The notes under the pieces were generated by a model, which saw only the letters and a program-made list of their open reading frames with translations, was not told the origin of the DNA and searched no databases. This document shows positions 15,902 to 23,594 of a stretch of DNA of 33,612 nt, piece by piece. Source of the DNA: Egicoccus sp035462025 (lineage in GTDB: Bacteria; Actinomycetota; Nitriliruptoria; Nitriliruptorales; Nitriliruptoraceae); NCBI GenBank assembly GCA_035462025.1, contig DATHUR010000134.1:1-33612 (forward strand), given 5' to 3'. The position numbers were made by a program, and so were the translations under genes. Within the stretch, counting starts at the first letter, position 1. The number at the start of each line of letters is the position of its first letter.

Positions 15902-18256
15902 ATGCGGCCTGCACTGCGAGGTACCCGGACTGTCGGGCTCGGACTGGTCATGGGCGTGCTAATTGCCCTGCTGGCGGCGCCGATGGTGGCGTCGGCCCAT
16001 CCGGGCTTCCACCACAAGGCCGCCCAGGCGGGCGCCGGCCTCGGGGTCGAGATCCTTGCCCCCCAGGAACTCGCGGGCTTCCTGTCCGCCGTGCAATGGG
16101 GTGACACGGCCGAAGTGGCCGACCAGGAGGCCGCGCTGGCCTATGCGGGCACGGGGTGCACGCCGGGCAGCTACGCCACGGCCGACGTGGCCGGCAAGAT
16201 CGCGCTGATCGACTCGAAGCTCAGCGCGACCAACCCGGCCGACCAGTGCCCGTCGTCGACCTTCGTGCAGAAGGTGCAGTCCGCGCAGGCCGCCGGTGCG
16301 ATCGGGCTGGTGCAGATCCCGGCCGAGGGTGAGGAGCCGCGTGCGAACGCGACGGCCGTCACCGCCGACATCCCCGCACTCGAGGTGGACCGGACCGAGG
16401 CCGTGCTGGCCGTGCGCGACGCCGTCATCGCCGGCGAGGCCCCGGTCGAGGCCCGTCTGGCGAACACGCACGAACCGCTCGTGCTCGAAGCCATGAGCGA
16501 CGTGCCCTGCGTCGACGGGCAGGCCGGACCGTTCGCCTGTGACGGCATCGACCTGCTCTCGTTCGTGCCGCAGGAGGCGTTCGACGGGGCCGGTGTCAGC
16601 GACCTGTGGGGCTGGAGCGACCCCGAGGGCGGCGAATACGTGATCGTCGGCAAGACCAACGGGGTCGCGTTCTTCGACGTCACCGACCCGACCGCACCCG
16701 TGTACCTCGGCGAGTTGCCGAATCCGGCCGTGGTCGAAGAGATCTGGCACGACATCAAGGTCTACGACAACCACGCGTTCATCGTCAGCGAGTCGTCCCC
16801 GCACGGCATGGAGGTGTTCGACCTGACCCGGCTGCGCGGTGTCGAGGAGCCGCGCGAGTGGGACGTCGACGCGACCTACCCGCTCAACATCTCGGCCCAC
16901 AACCTCGAGATCAACACCGAGACGGGCTACGCCTACATCGTCGGCGGCAGCGCCGCGCTGGTGGTACCCGACCAGTGCCTGTCGGGCCTGCACATGGTCG
17001 ACGTCAACGACCCGAAGAATCCCACGTTCGCGGGCTGCTACTTCGAAGAGGGCGGACCCGGCACCGCGGCACGTACCGCCGGTGAGCCGGTCACCGAGGT
17101 CTCCCCCGCCGCCTACGTCCACGACGCCCAGTGCGTGGTCTACGACGGCCCCGACGAGCGCTATCACGGCCGTGAGATCTGCTTCAACTCGGCCGAGGAC
17201 CAGATCGTCATCGTCGACGTCACCGACAAGGGCGCGCCGGTGACGCTCGGGACGACCTCGTACGACAACGTCGGCTACACCCACCAGGGCTGGCTCACCG
17301 ACGACCACGGCTACCTGCTGGTCAACGACGAACTCGACGAGATGACCTACGACCAGCCGTCGCGGACGGTCGTGATCGACGTCACCGACCTCGAGAACCC
17401 GACCCCCCACTTCGACCACTGGCACGAGACCCGCGCGATCACCCACAACAACTACGTGGTCGACGGCCTCGTCTACCAGTCCAACTACACCAGCGGACTG
17501 CACGTGCTCGACACGGCCCGCGTCGCCGACCCGCAGCAGCCGCGCATGGACCACCTCGCCTTCTTCGACACCTTCCCGATCCACGAGGACCCCACGTTCG
17601 AGGGCACCTGGTCCAACTACCCGTTCTTCGCGTCGGGCACGATCGCGGTCAGCGGCATCGACGAAGGGTTGTTCCTGCTGCGGCTCGCCGACGAGAGCGG
17701 CACCGACGCGCCCGAGGGCGGCGTCGAGATCGCCTGCACCGACTGCCCGGTCGAGGTCCGCGCCGGCGAGGACGGCACGGCGACGGTGCGCGTCACCAAC
17801 ACCGGCGCCGTCGACGACGCCTACGACCTCGCCGTCACCGGCCTGCCCGACGGCTGGTGGGCCGGCGTCCCGGACGAGGTCAGCGTCGCCGCGGGCGACA
17901 CGGTCGAGGTGCCGGTCACGCTGAGCACGCCCCGTTCGGCGAAGGCCGGCGAGTACGCGGCGAGCGTCGCGGTGACCTCGACCACACACGAGGACGTGAC
18001 GGCCAGTGCCACCATCGAGGTGACGGTGCGGAAGGGCAAGCCGTCGCAGCCGGGCGGCAAGGACCGGGCCACGCAGGCCGCCGCACCGGGTGGCGACCCC
18101 GCGGCGCCCACTGCCGACACCCCGGCATCCGCGGTGGACGCGACGGCCGCCGGGGCGACCTCACCGTCGGACACGGCGACCGTCGCACTGCTCGCGCTGG
18201 CGTTCGGGCTGGCCGTCGCACTGCCGCTGCGCCGCTGGTTGCGCGGGCGGGTCTGA
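15902..18256 (+). CDS. Secreted, membrane-anchored LVIVD-repeat protein (choice-of-anchor B type) with PA domain
   Basis: ATG at 15902 follows AGGAGA by six bases; an upstream in-frame ATG is not needed. Of 784 residues, 1-32 are a signal peptide (cleavage likely after VASA, before HPGFHHK). About 60-185 is a protease-associated (PA) domain with two Cys (CTPGSY, DQCPSS). About 220-600 holds at least five LVIVD beta-propeller repeats, e.g. AFFDVTDPTAPVYLG, HMVDVNDPKNPTFAG, VIVDVTDKGAPVTLG. About 612-705 is a NEW3/CARDB-like Ig domain (ATVRVTNTGAVDDAYDLAV). An Ala/Pro/Thr linker and a final TM helix (about 758-775) with an Arg-rich tail anchor it to the cell. This matches choice-of-anchor B proteins; no catalytic function is established. 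Confidence 0.88.
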   Translation: MRPALRGTRTVGLGLVMGVLIALLAAPMVASAHPGFHHKAAQAGAGLGVEILAPQELAGFLSAVQWGDTAEVADQEAALAYAGTGCTPGSYATADVAGKIALIDSKLSATNPADQCPSSTFVQKVQSAQAAGAIGLVQIPAEGEEPRANATAVTADIPALEVDRTEAVLAVRDAVIAGEAPVEARLANTHEPLVLEAMSDVPCVDGQAGPFACDGIDLLSFVPQEAFDGAGVSDLWGWSDPEGGEYVIVGKTNGVAFFDVTDPTAPVYLGELPNPAVVEEIWHDIKVYDNHAFIVSESSPHGMEVFDLTRLRGVEEPREWDVDATYPLNISAHNLEINTETGYAYIVGGSAALVVPDQCLSGLHMVDVNDPKNPTFAGCYFEEGGPGTAARTAGEPVTEVSPAAYVHDAQCVVYDGPDERYHGREICFNSAEDQIVIVDVTDKGAPVTLGTTSYDNVGYTHQGWLTDDHGYLLVNDELDEMTYDQPSRTVVIDVTDLENPTPHFDHWHETRAITHNNYVVDGLVYQSNYTSGLHVLDTARVADPQQPRMDHLAFFDTFPIHEDPTFEGTWSNYPFFASGTIAVSGIDEGLFLLRLADESGTDAPEGGVEIACTDCPVEVRAGEDGTATVRVTNTGAVDDAYDLAVTGLPDGWWAGVPDEVSVAAGDTVEVPVTLSTPRSAKAGEYAASVAVTSTTHEDVTASATIEVTVRKGKPSQPGGKDRATQAAAPGGDPAAPTADTPASAVDATAAGATSPSDTATVALLALAFGLAVALPLRRWLRGRV

Positions 18257-18271
18257 GCGGACGGGGCCGGC

Positions 18272-19225
18272 TCACGCCACCTCGACGACCACCTTGCCGC
18301 GCGCATGCCCCTCGCCGTGGTGGGCCAGCGCCTGGGCCACCTCGTCGAGACCGAACGTGCGGTCGATGTGGATCGCGACGTCGCCGGCGACACAGCGGGT
18401 CGCGAGCGGTTCGAAGTGGGCCGGCCCCTGCTTGACCATCAGCAACCCGATCCGGCGGCCGGAGAGCGGCCCTACCACGGCCCCGCCGAGCACGACCCGT
18501 AACAACGTGCGGACGCTGCCGCCGACCATCCGGTACCGCCCGCCGCGGACCAGCGAACGGCGGTAGGCGAACACCGAGCGGTGCGCGACAAGATCGAGCA
18601 CGTGGTCGAACGGGCCGAGCCGGGTGAAGTCCTGGGTGCGGTAGTCCACGACCGCGTCGGCGCCCAACGAGCGCATGAACTCGAGCTTGTCGGCGTTGTC
18701 GACCGCCGTCACGTGTGCACCCGCCTGCTTGGCGAGTTGGATGGCGAACGAGCCGCTGCCGCCGCCCGCGCCGTTGATGGCGACCCGCTGGCCCGGTCCG
18801 AAGGCGGACGTGCCCTGCAGCGCGATCGCACCGGCCTGCGGCAACGTCGACGCCTGCACGAACGTCAGCGCCGCGGGCTTGGACGACAGGACCGACTCGG
18901 GCGCGAGGGCGTACTCGGCGAAGCCGCCCATCAGCCCGAGGTTGTCGCCGTAGACCTCGTCGCCGGGGCGAAACCGGGTCACCTCGGACCCGACGGCCTC
19001 GACCCGTCCGGCGATGTCGGATCCCAGCGTGCGCCGGGCGGGGCGGCGCAACCCGCCGATCCGCGCATACGCGGGGGTGCCGCGCAGACCTTCCCAGTCG
19101 GAGAGGTTCACCGACGTCGCGACGACCGCGACCAGCACCTGCTTCGGCCCCGGGGACGGCACCGGAACCTCCTCGAGGCGCAGCACGTCCGGCGCGCCGT
19201 AGCGGTCGTGGACGATCGCCCTCAC
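18272..19225 (-). CDS. NAD(P)-dependent alcohol dehydrogenase / quinone-oxidoreductase-like (MDR family)
   Basis: The GTG at 19225 overlaps the stop of the upstream paralogue as GTGA, which fixes the start. The 317-residue protein has the GroES-like domain (GSDIAGRVEAVGSEVTRFRP followed by GDEVYG) and a Rossmann nucleotide-binding domain with GAGGGSGS at 152-159. The zinc-ligand Cys/His set of true alcohol dehydrogenases is absent, so it belongs with the zinc-free NADPH:quinone reductase branch. Substrate unknown. It is translationally coupled to the gene at 19222 and likely under the same TetR control. Confidence 0.9.
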   Translation of the reverse strand: MRAIVHDRYGAPDVLRLEEVPVPSPGPKQVLVAVVATSVNLSDWEGLRGTPAYARIGGLRRPARRTLGSDIAGRVEAVGSEVTRFRPGDEVYGDNLGLMGGFAEYALAPESVLSSKPAALTFVQASTLPQAGAIALQGTSAFGPGQRVAINGAGGGSGSFAIQLAKQAGAHVTAVDNADKLEFMRSLGADAVVDYRTQDFTRLGPFDHVLDLVAHRSVFAYRRSLVRGGRYRMVGGSVRTLLRVVLGGAVVGPLSGRRIGLLMVKQGPAHFEPLATRCVAGDVAIHIDRTFGLDEVAQALAHHGEGHARGKVVVEVA

Positions 19226-20187
19226 GGGACCGTGATCACGAGCTTGGAGCGGACGTGGCCCTGCATGTGCCGCATCGCATCGGCCGTTCGACTCAGCGGA
19301 TAGGTCGCCTCGACCAGCGGCGTGATCTGGCCCGCGGCCGCCATCCGGGCCAGCACCTCGAAGTCGGGCCGGTTGAAGCGCGCGACGAAGAACGTCGCGG
19401 TGGCGCGGCCGGCGAGCGAGGCGATCCGCATCCCCGCGATGTGCCGCAGCGGACCCAGCAGCGCCCCCGTGCTCGGCCCGCCGACGATCACGACCCGGGC
19501 CGACGGCGCGAGTACCCGCCGGAGCTGGGACCACGGGCGGCTGCCGGCGACGTCTATGACAACGTCGAACCGGTCGTCGCCGCGCGTGACGTCGTCGACC
19601 GTGTAGTCGACGACGGCGTCGGCCCCGAGCCTTCGGGCCTGGTCGACGTTCGCGCTGCTGCAGACCGCGGTCACGGTCGCTCCCATCGCCTTGGCGATCT
19701 GGATGGCGAAGGTGCCGACGCCGCCCGAGGCGCCGTTGACCAGCACCCGCTCGCCGTCTTGCAGCCCGCCCCGGTCGCGCAGCGCCTGCAGCGCCGTGAC
19801 CCCGGCGGTGGGAAGGGTGGCCGCCTGCGCGAAGTCGAGGTTGGCGGGCTTGTGCACGATGTCGTCGGTCACGACCAGCCGCTCGGCGAACGCGCCCAGC
19901 TTGCCACCGAACACCTCGTCGCCGGGCCGGAAGTCCTCGACCTCGCTGCCGACCGCTTCGACCGTGCCCGCGTAGTCGCCTCCGAGCCGCGGGGTTTTCG
20001 GCCGGCGCAGGCCCATCTCGACGCGGGCCACCAGGGGTCTACCCAGCATGGCGTACACGTCGGCCCGATTCGGCGACGCGGCCCGGACCCGGACCAGCAC
20101 CCCGTCGGGCGTGAGTTCCGGCTCGGCGACGTCCTCGATGGCGATGACCCCGGGTGGACCGAACCGGGAACGGACCGCTGCCTTCAT
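19222..20187 (-). CDS. Zinc-free NADPH:quinone oxidoreductase-like protein (MDR family)
   Basis: ATG at 20187; a longer open frame upstream runs through the TetR gene on the opposite strand and is a shadow. The 321 residues carry the GroES-like domain (LGGDYAGTVEAVGSEVEDF, then RPGDEVFG), the nucleotide loop NGASGGVGT (151-159) and the family-typical CSSANVDQARRLGADAVVDY. Such enzymes reduce quinones or alpha,beta-unsaturated carbonyls with NADPH. It is the first gene of a two-gene unit divergent from the TetR regulator, with the shared repeat operator at 20205-20228. Redox or electrophile detoxification is a reasonable inference. Confidence 0.92.
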   Translation of the reverse strand: MKAAVRSRFGPPGVIAIEDVAEPELTPDGVLVRVRAASPNRADVYAMLGRPLVARVEMGLRRPKTPRLGGDYAGTVEAVGSEVEDFRPGDEVFGGKLGAFAERLVVTDDIVHKPANLDFAQAATLPTAGVTALQALRDRGGLQDGERVLVNGASGGVGTFAIQIAKAMGATVTAVCSSANVDQARRLGADAVVDYTVDDVTRGDDRFDVVIDVAGSRPWSQLRRVLAPSARVVIVGGPSTGALLGPLRHIAGMRIASLAGRATATFFVARFNRPDFEVLARMAAAGQITPLVEATYPLSRTADAMRHMQGHVRSKLVITVP

Positions 20188-20204
20188 CGCCGCAAGCCCT
20201 TCGG

Positions 20205-20228
20205 TGTACGCTGTATATGTACGCTGTA
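20205..20228. promoter_or_regulatory. Direct-repeat operator in the TetR/oxidoreductase divergent promoter
   Basis: TGTACGCTGTA occurs at 20205-20215 and again at 20218-20228, a 13-base period, in the 58-base gap between the divergent genes. The island also contains TATACA (minus strand, 20212-20217), a -10-like box for the oxidoreductase operon. TetR repressors usually bind such intergenic sites and control both directions. Binding here is inferred. Confidence 0.55.
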
Positions 20229-20231
20229 CGT

Positions 20232-20237
20232 TAGACT
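20232..20237 (+). promoter_or_regulatory. Probable -10 box of a leaderless TetR transcript
   Basis: TAGACT fits the actinobacterial TANNNT -10 pattern and ends eight bases before the TetR ATG at 20246. Transcription would therefore start within one or two bases of the ATG. No Shine-Dalgarno sequence is present in the bases before the ATG (ACTGGTTCGCC). Leaderless mRNAs of this architecture are common in actinobacteria. Confidence 0.5.
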
Positions 20238-20245
20238 GGTTCGCC

Positions 20246-20917
20246 ATGGCTGTCAACGACGACGCACCCTCACGCACGCCGCTCGACCGGGCGTTGATCC
20301 TGCGCGCCGCCATCGAGGTGGCCGACGAGCGCGGGCTCGAGGCACTGAGCATGCGGAGCCTCGCCGGGCGGCTCGGTGTCACGGCCATGTCGCTGTACAA
20401 CCACGTGGCCAACAAGGACGAGATCCTCGGGGGCATGATCGACGCGGTCTTCGACGAGATCGAACTGCCCGCCGGGGCCGAGTGGAAGGCCGCGATCCGC
20501 ACGAGCAGTCTCTCGGCCCGCGAGGCGCTCGTACGGCACCCGTGGGCCAGCGAACTGCTGACGTCGGCGCTGTCCCCCGGCCCGGCCCGGCTGCGCCACT
20601 CCGACTGGCAGCTACGCACGCTGCGGGCCGGAGGCCTGTCCGACGAACTCGTGTTCCACGCGTTCCACGTCCTCGAGAGCCAACTGCTCGGCTCGACGGT
20701 CCAACAACTCAACCTGCCGGTGCCGGGCGAGGAACTCGCGGCCATGGCTGCCAACTACCTCGAGGCGTTCCCCGTCGAGGAGTACCCGGACATGGGCGAG
20801 CACATCCGCCAGCACGTCGACCCCGACCGGCACCGCACGCGGACGGGCTTCGAGTTCGCCCTCGACCTGATCCTCGACGGACTCGAACATGCCCGCGACG
20901 CCGAGGGCTCCGGCTGA
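20246..20917 (+). CDS. TetR/AcrR family transcriptional regulator
   Basis: ATG at 20246, placed at the start of the conserved N-terminus; upstream in-frame codons run through the operator. Of 223 residues, about 14-62 form the TetR helix-turn-helix (ILRAAIEVADERGLEALSMR then LAGRLGVTAMSLYNHVANKD). The remainder resembles the TetR_C tetracycline-repressor-like ligand domain (HPWASELLTSALSPGPARLR, GFEFALDLILDGLE). It is divergent from the two quinone-oxidoreductase-like genes and probably represses them and itself through the repeats at 20205-20228. The inducer is unknown. Confidence 0.94.
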   Translation: MAVNDDAPSRTPLDRALILRAAIEVADERGLEALSMRSLAGRLGVTAMSLYNHVANKDEILGGMIDAVFDEIELPAGAEWKAAIRTSSLSAREALVRHPWASELLTSALSPGPARLRHSDWQLRTLRAGGLSDELVFHAFHVLESQLLGSTVQQLNLPVPGEELAAMAANYLEAFPVEEYPDMGEHIRQHVDPDRHRTRTGFEFALDLILDGLEHARDAEGSG

Positions 20918-20924
20918 CCGCAGG

Positions 20925-20951
20925 GCACCTCACCCCTCGCACCTCACCCCT
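20925..20951. repeat. Tandem 13-base duplication at the end of the YdeI-like gene
   Basis: GCACCTCACCCCT occurs at 20925-20937 and 20939-20951, one base apart. The right copy contains the stop codon of the minus-strand YdeI-like gene (20944-20946), and the left copy duplicates that stop context. It looks like a simple replication-slippage duplication in the gap between convergent genes. Confidence 0.6.
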
Positions 20952-21570
20952 GGGCACGCCGCCCCCGGGCGGCGTCACCGACGATCTGGGCGACCCGTCG
21001 GGCACGGGTCTCGGGCCTGACGGCGGTCACGACCCACCACAGCATCTGCTTCCTGGCCGAGGGCGGGAAGCTGTCCCAGGCGGCGCGGGCAGTCGGCTCG
21101 GCGTCCAGCGCCCGGGCGAGTTCGGGCGGCTCGACCAGGTCCTCGACCGGGTCCATCAGATCCCACCAACCATTGGCCTTGGCGACCTCGACGGCGCGGC
21201 GGCCGGCGTCGGTCATCCGGCCGGCGGCCTGCTGTTCCGCGACGCGGCGGCGATTGAGACGGGTCCAGCCGCTGCGGGGCCGGCGGGGCGTCATCAACTG
21301 CAGCCGGCGTTCGTCGTCGAGGGTGGTGCGGGTCGAGTCGATCCAGCCGAAGCAGATCGCCTCCTCGACGGCGTCGGGGTACGGACACGCCGGCCGTTCC
21401 GTCGCCGGTTTCCACGAACACAGCCACACGCCGCGCTCGCGCGCGTGGTTGGCGTGGAGCCAGGCCCGCCACGCGTCGCGCGTCTCGGCGTGGAAGATCG
21501 GATAGTCGTGCTTCCACGTCGCGGGGTGCGTCGACGCGGTCGGTGGCACGGTGGGCGCGGTCTCAGCCAT
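20944..21570 (-). CDS. YdeI/OmpD-associated family protein
   Basis: A 208-residue protein starting at ATG 21570. It has the family pattern: an N-terminal domain with FHAETRDAWRAWLHANH and GVWLCSWK, then the signature YPDAVEEAICFGWIDSTRTT, then TPRRPRSGWTRLNRRRVAE and a C-terminal helical part with PPSARKQMLWWVVTAVRPET. YdeI-like proteins have been linked to resistance to antimicrobial peptides and polymyxin in enterobacteria, but their biochemical role is not known, and that link may not carry over to actinobacteria. The gene converges with tetR; a small hairpin lies in its last codons. Confidence 0.9.
   Translation of the reverse strand: MAETAPTVPPTASTHPATWKHDYPIFHAETRDAWRAWLHANHARERGVWLCSWKPATERPACPYPDAVEEAICFGWIDSTRTTLDDERRLQLMTPRRPRSGWTRLNRRRVAEQQAAGRMTDAGRRAVEVAKANGWWDLMDPVEDLVEPPELARALDAEPTARAAWDSFPPSARKQMLWWVVTAVRPETRARRVAQIVGDAARGRRAQG
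20956..20975. terminator. Perfect inverted repeat in the last codons of the YdeI-like gene
   Basis: ACGCCGCCC at 20956-20964 and GGGCGGCGT at 20967-20975 are exact inverted copies around CC. The element lies inside the C-terminal coding region of the minus-strand gene and 39 bases beyond the opposing tetR stop, where it could terminate tetR transcription. GC-rich coding DNA produces such repeats by chance more often than AT-rich DNA, so confidence is modest. Confidence 0.35.
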
Positions 21571-21612
21571 GGCCCCACGCTAGGCCCGCGACCCTGCCAG
21601 ATCCTGTCCTCG

Positions 21613-22971
21613 TCAGTGGCGACGGGAGCCGGCGCCGGCCAACGGCCGGGGCCTGCCGTCGCGGCGCACCTCGTCGCCGATCTCGATGCCGAAGCGGGGC
21701 AGGATGCGCCGGTGGACGACCAGCACGAGCGTCGCGAGCAGCCCTGCGGCGGCCATGACCCCCAACGCGCCGCCGAGCGAGTCCATCAGGTCGGGTGCCG
21801 CGATCAGTACGCCGCCGAGCACGACCATCACCACGCCCCCGACGAGCTTGAGCACGCGTCCGTGACGTTCTTCGAAGCGAGACAGGCGCAGGGTGGTCAC
21901 CACGACCGCGAACAGCACCAACTCGTCGAGCAGGTACAGCAGCAGGTAGACGCCGAGGAGCCCGCCGAATTCGGCACCGGCCACCTCGTTCGCCCGCAGT
22001 AGCCCGGTCCACACGACCGGCAGCCCGGCCGTGCACGGCAACTCGAGCAGCGAGACGCCGATCGCCATCACGGCGGTCAGTCCCGCCACGGCGGCCAGCG
22101 AGCGCCGCCGGTCACGGATCGCGCGGCCACGGCGGAAGATCCACGGCTTGAACCGGTCGGGGATCGTGAACGACACCCCGCGCTTGAAGTACAGGTAGTC
22201 CTTGACGTTCACGGCCCCGTAGGCGACCGCCAGTACGCCCGTGGCGACCGCGACCCAGCGGACCATGCCGACGGCCCCTATCGCCGAGAACAACCCGGCC
22301 ACGAACAGGCCGTAGATCGCGGCGGTGATGGTCAGGAACGTGGCGCCGACGACCACCAGCCGGAGGCGGCCGGTACCGGCGTTGATGACCATGGCGAGCA
22401 GGACCGTGAGCACCCACAGCGAGCACGGGTTGAAGCCGTCGACCAACGCGATCAGACCGGTCGCGGCCACCAGCGACCGGCCGCCCAGGTCGACCTGTCC
22501 GACCAGGGGCACGTCGATCACGGTCGAGGCGTCGGCGGGCGCCGCTCCGGCGGTGCCATCGGGCGGGCCAGGCACAGGCGGTCCTGGGCGTGCGACCGCG
22601 AGTTCCTCGGCGACGACCTGTTCGATGTCTGACGCGATGACGTCGTTGAAGCCCGTCCAGAGCCGCCCACCGAACACGGTCACCGGCACACCCTGCGGCG
22701 TCTCGCCGAAGGGTGCCAGCGTGTCAGCCATCAGTTGCCGGTTGTCGGCGTCGTACCACACCTCGAAGCGCTCGACCTCGAGGGCCGGGAAGCGGCGTTC
22801 GAGGTCGTCGAGGAACCCCTCCTCCTGCTCGCAGTAGGGGCAGCCGTCGCCGTAGAAGAACCGCAGCGTGCCGTCCGGCGCCGGTGCCGCGGCCGACGCC
22901 AGCAGCGCCAGCAGGCCGATGGCCACGAGCAGCACGAGCGCAGGCAGGCGCGACGTACCCGGGGTGCGCAC
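21613..22971 (-). CDS. Glutaredoxin-like domain fused to a CcdA/DsbD-like membrane domain
   Basis: GTG at 22971; 452 residues. A signal-anchor helix (about 9-28) leads to a thioredoxin-fold domain with FFYGDGCPYCEQEEGFLDDL (CPYC, C44 and C47) and the cis-Pro loop QGVPVTVFGG near residue 96. A Pro/Ala linker (128-150) leads to a membrane domain of about six to eight helices. It carries GFNPCSLWVLT (C183) and SLLELPCTAGLPVVW (C313), matching the paired Cys-Pro motifs of CcdA/DsbD electron carriers. C44, C47, C183 and C313 are the only cysteines. The expected role is moving electrons from cytoplasmic thioredoxin across the membrane to an extracytoplasmic thiol domain. The in vivo target is unknown; no cytochrome c genes are near. 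Confidence 0.88.
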   Translation of the reverse strand: MRTPGTSRLPALVLLVAIGLLALLASAAAPAPDGTLRFFYGDGCPYCEQEEGFLDDLERRFPALEVERFEVWYDADNRQLMADTLAPFGETPQGVPVTVFGGRLWTGFNDVIASDIEQVVAEELAVARPGPPVPGPPDGTAGAAPADASTVIDVPLVGQVDLGGRSLVAATGLIALVDGFNPCSLWVLTVLLAMVINAGTGRLRLVVVGATFLTITAAIYGLFVAGLFSAIGAVGMVRWVAVATGVLAVAYGAVNVKDYLYFKRGVSFTIPDRFKPWIFRRGRAIRDRRRSLAAVAGLTAVMAIGVSLLELPCTAGLPVVWTGLLRANEVAGAEFGGLLGVYLLLYLLDELVLFAVVVTTLRLSRFEERHGRVLKLVGGVVMVVLGGVLIAAPDLMDSLGGALGVMAAAGLLATLVLVVHRRILPRFGIEIGDEVRRDGRPRPLAGAGSRRH

Positions 22972-23023
22972 GTTGCTGCGCCTTTCGATCCAGGTGGCGC
23001 GACGCGCTCATCATCCTCCCGTC

Positions 23024-23042
23024 CCCCCGGTCATGCCGGGGG
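23024..23042 (-). terminator. Second hairpin between the VOC and glutaredoxin-CcdA genes
   Basis: CCCCCGG at 23024-23030 and CCGGGGG at 23036-23042 are perfect inverted halves around TCATG. It lies 66-84 bases beyond the VOC stop on the minus strand and 53 bases before the next start. With the hairpin at 23061-23104 it forms a double barrier between the two transcription units. Confidence 0.5.
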
Positions 23043-23060
23043 CGAAGGTCACAACACCAC

Positions 23061-23104
23061 CGACGGATGGCGGGCATGGCGAGGACGCCCACCATCCGCC
23101 GTCG
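23061..23104 (-). terminator. Long imperfect hairpin directly after the VOC gene
   Basis: CGACGGATGG (23061-23070) pairs with CCATCC plus CGTCG (23092-23097, 23100-23104) with a two-base bulge. GGGC (23072-23075) pairs with GCCC (23087-23090) inside, leaving an 11-base loop. It begins four bases past the VOC stop codon on the minus strand, the usual position for a terminator, and has no U-tract. Confidence 0.55.
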
Positions 23105-23107
23105 CGG

Positions 23108-23503
23108 TCACACCGCTGCGTCCCAGTCGTAGCGGGCGGTGATCAGCTCGAGGTAGTGCCCGTCGGGTCCGATGAAGTACATCCGGCGGCCCTCGGGCAC
23201 GCCGTCGACCTCACCGAGCTCGCCCGGCCGGCTACGCCTGGGGTCTGCCCAGTACTCGGTGCCCTCCGACGCGAACCTCGCCAGCACACGGTCGAACTGC
23301 TCGTCGTCGACCATGAACGCGTAGTGCTGCGGATCGAGGGTCTCCGGGGCCGGCGCGAAGTTCAGCACGATGTCGTCGTCGAGGACGATGGTGCGGAAGT
23401 AGCCGGACGTGAAGGGCGGTGGGGAACCGGTCAGATCGCTGACGTAGTCAGCCGTGCCGACCGGGTCGGTGGTGGGGATGATCAGATGGTGGAGAGAAGG
23501 CAC
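23108..23503 (-). CDS. VOC superfamily (glyoxalase/dioxygenase-like) protein
   Basis: GTG at 23503 is preferred: AAGGA lies upstream, and the overlapping ATG at 23505 is out of frame. The 131 residues show one full VOC unit: MPSLHHLIIPTTDPVGTADY at the start (His metal-ligand position in HHLIIPTTD), a second strand block with PQHYAFMVDDEQFDRVLARF, and the closing RRMYFIGPDGHYLELITARY with the C-terminal Glu ligand (YLELIT). VOC proteins bind a divalent metal and act as lyases, isomerases, dioxygenases or antibiotic-binding proteins; the substrate is not predictable. Its terminators separate it from the gene downstream. Confidence 0.87.
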   Translation of the reverse strand: MPSLHHLIIPTTDPVGTADYVSDLTGSPPPFTSGYFRTIVLDDDIVLNFAPAPETLDPQHYAFMVDDEQFDRVLARFASEGTEYWADPRRSRPGELGEVDGVPEGRRMYFIGPDGHYLELITARYDWDAAV

Positions 23504-23594
23504 ATGAGGGTCCTTGCTCCTGGTACCTCCATGCAGCGACCGGATTGCCGCTCACACGCGATGCCAGACCGGCGAGCCTAGATCGGCGCCGCCC

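Noticed and set aside
15959..17989. 676-codon open frame on the minus strand opposite the LVIVD-repeat gene
   Set aside because: The plus-strand protein has a signal peptide, PA, propeller repeats and an anchor in order. The antisense reading is low complexity (Val/Asp/Arg/Gly-rich) without motifs.
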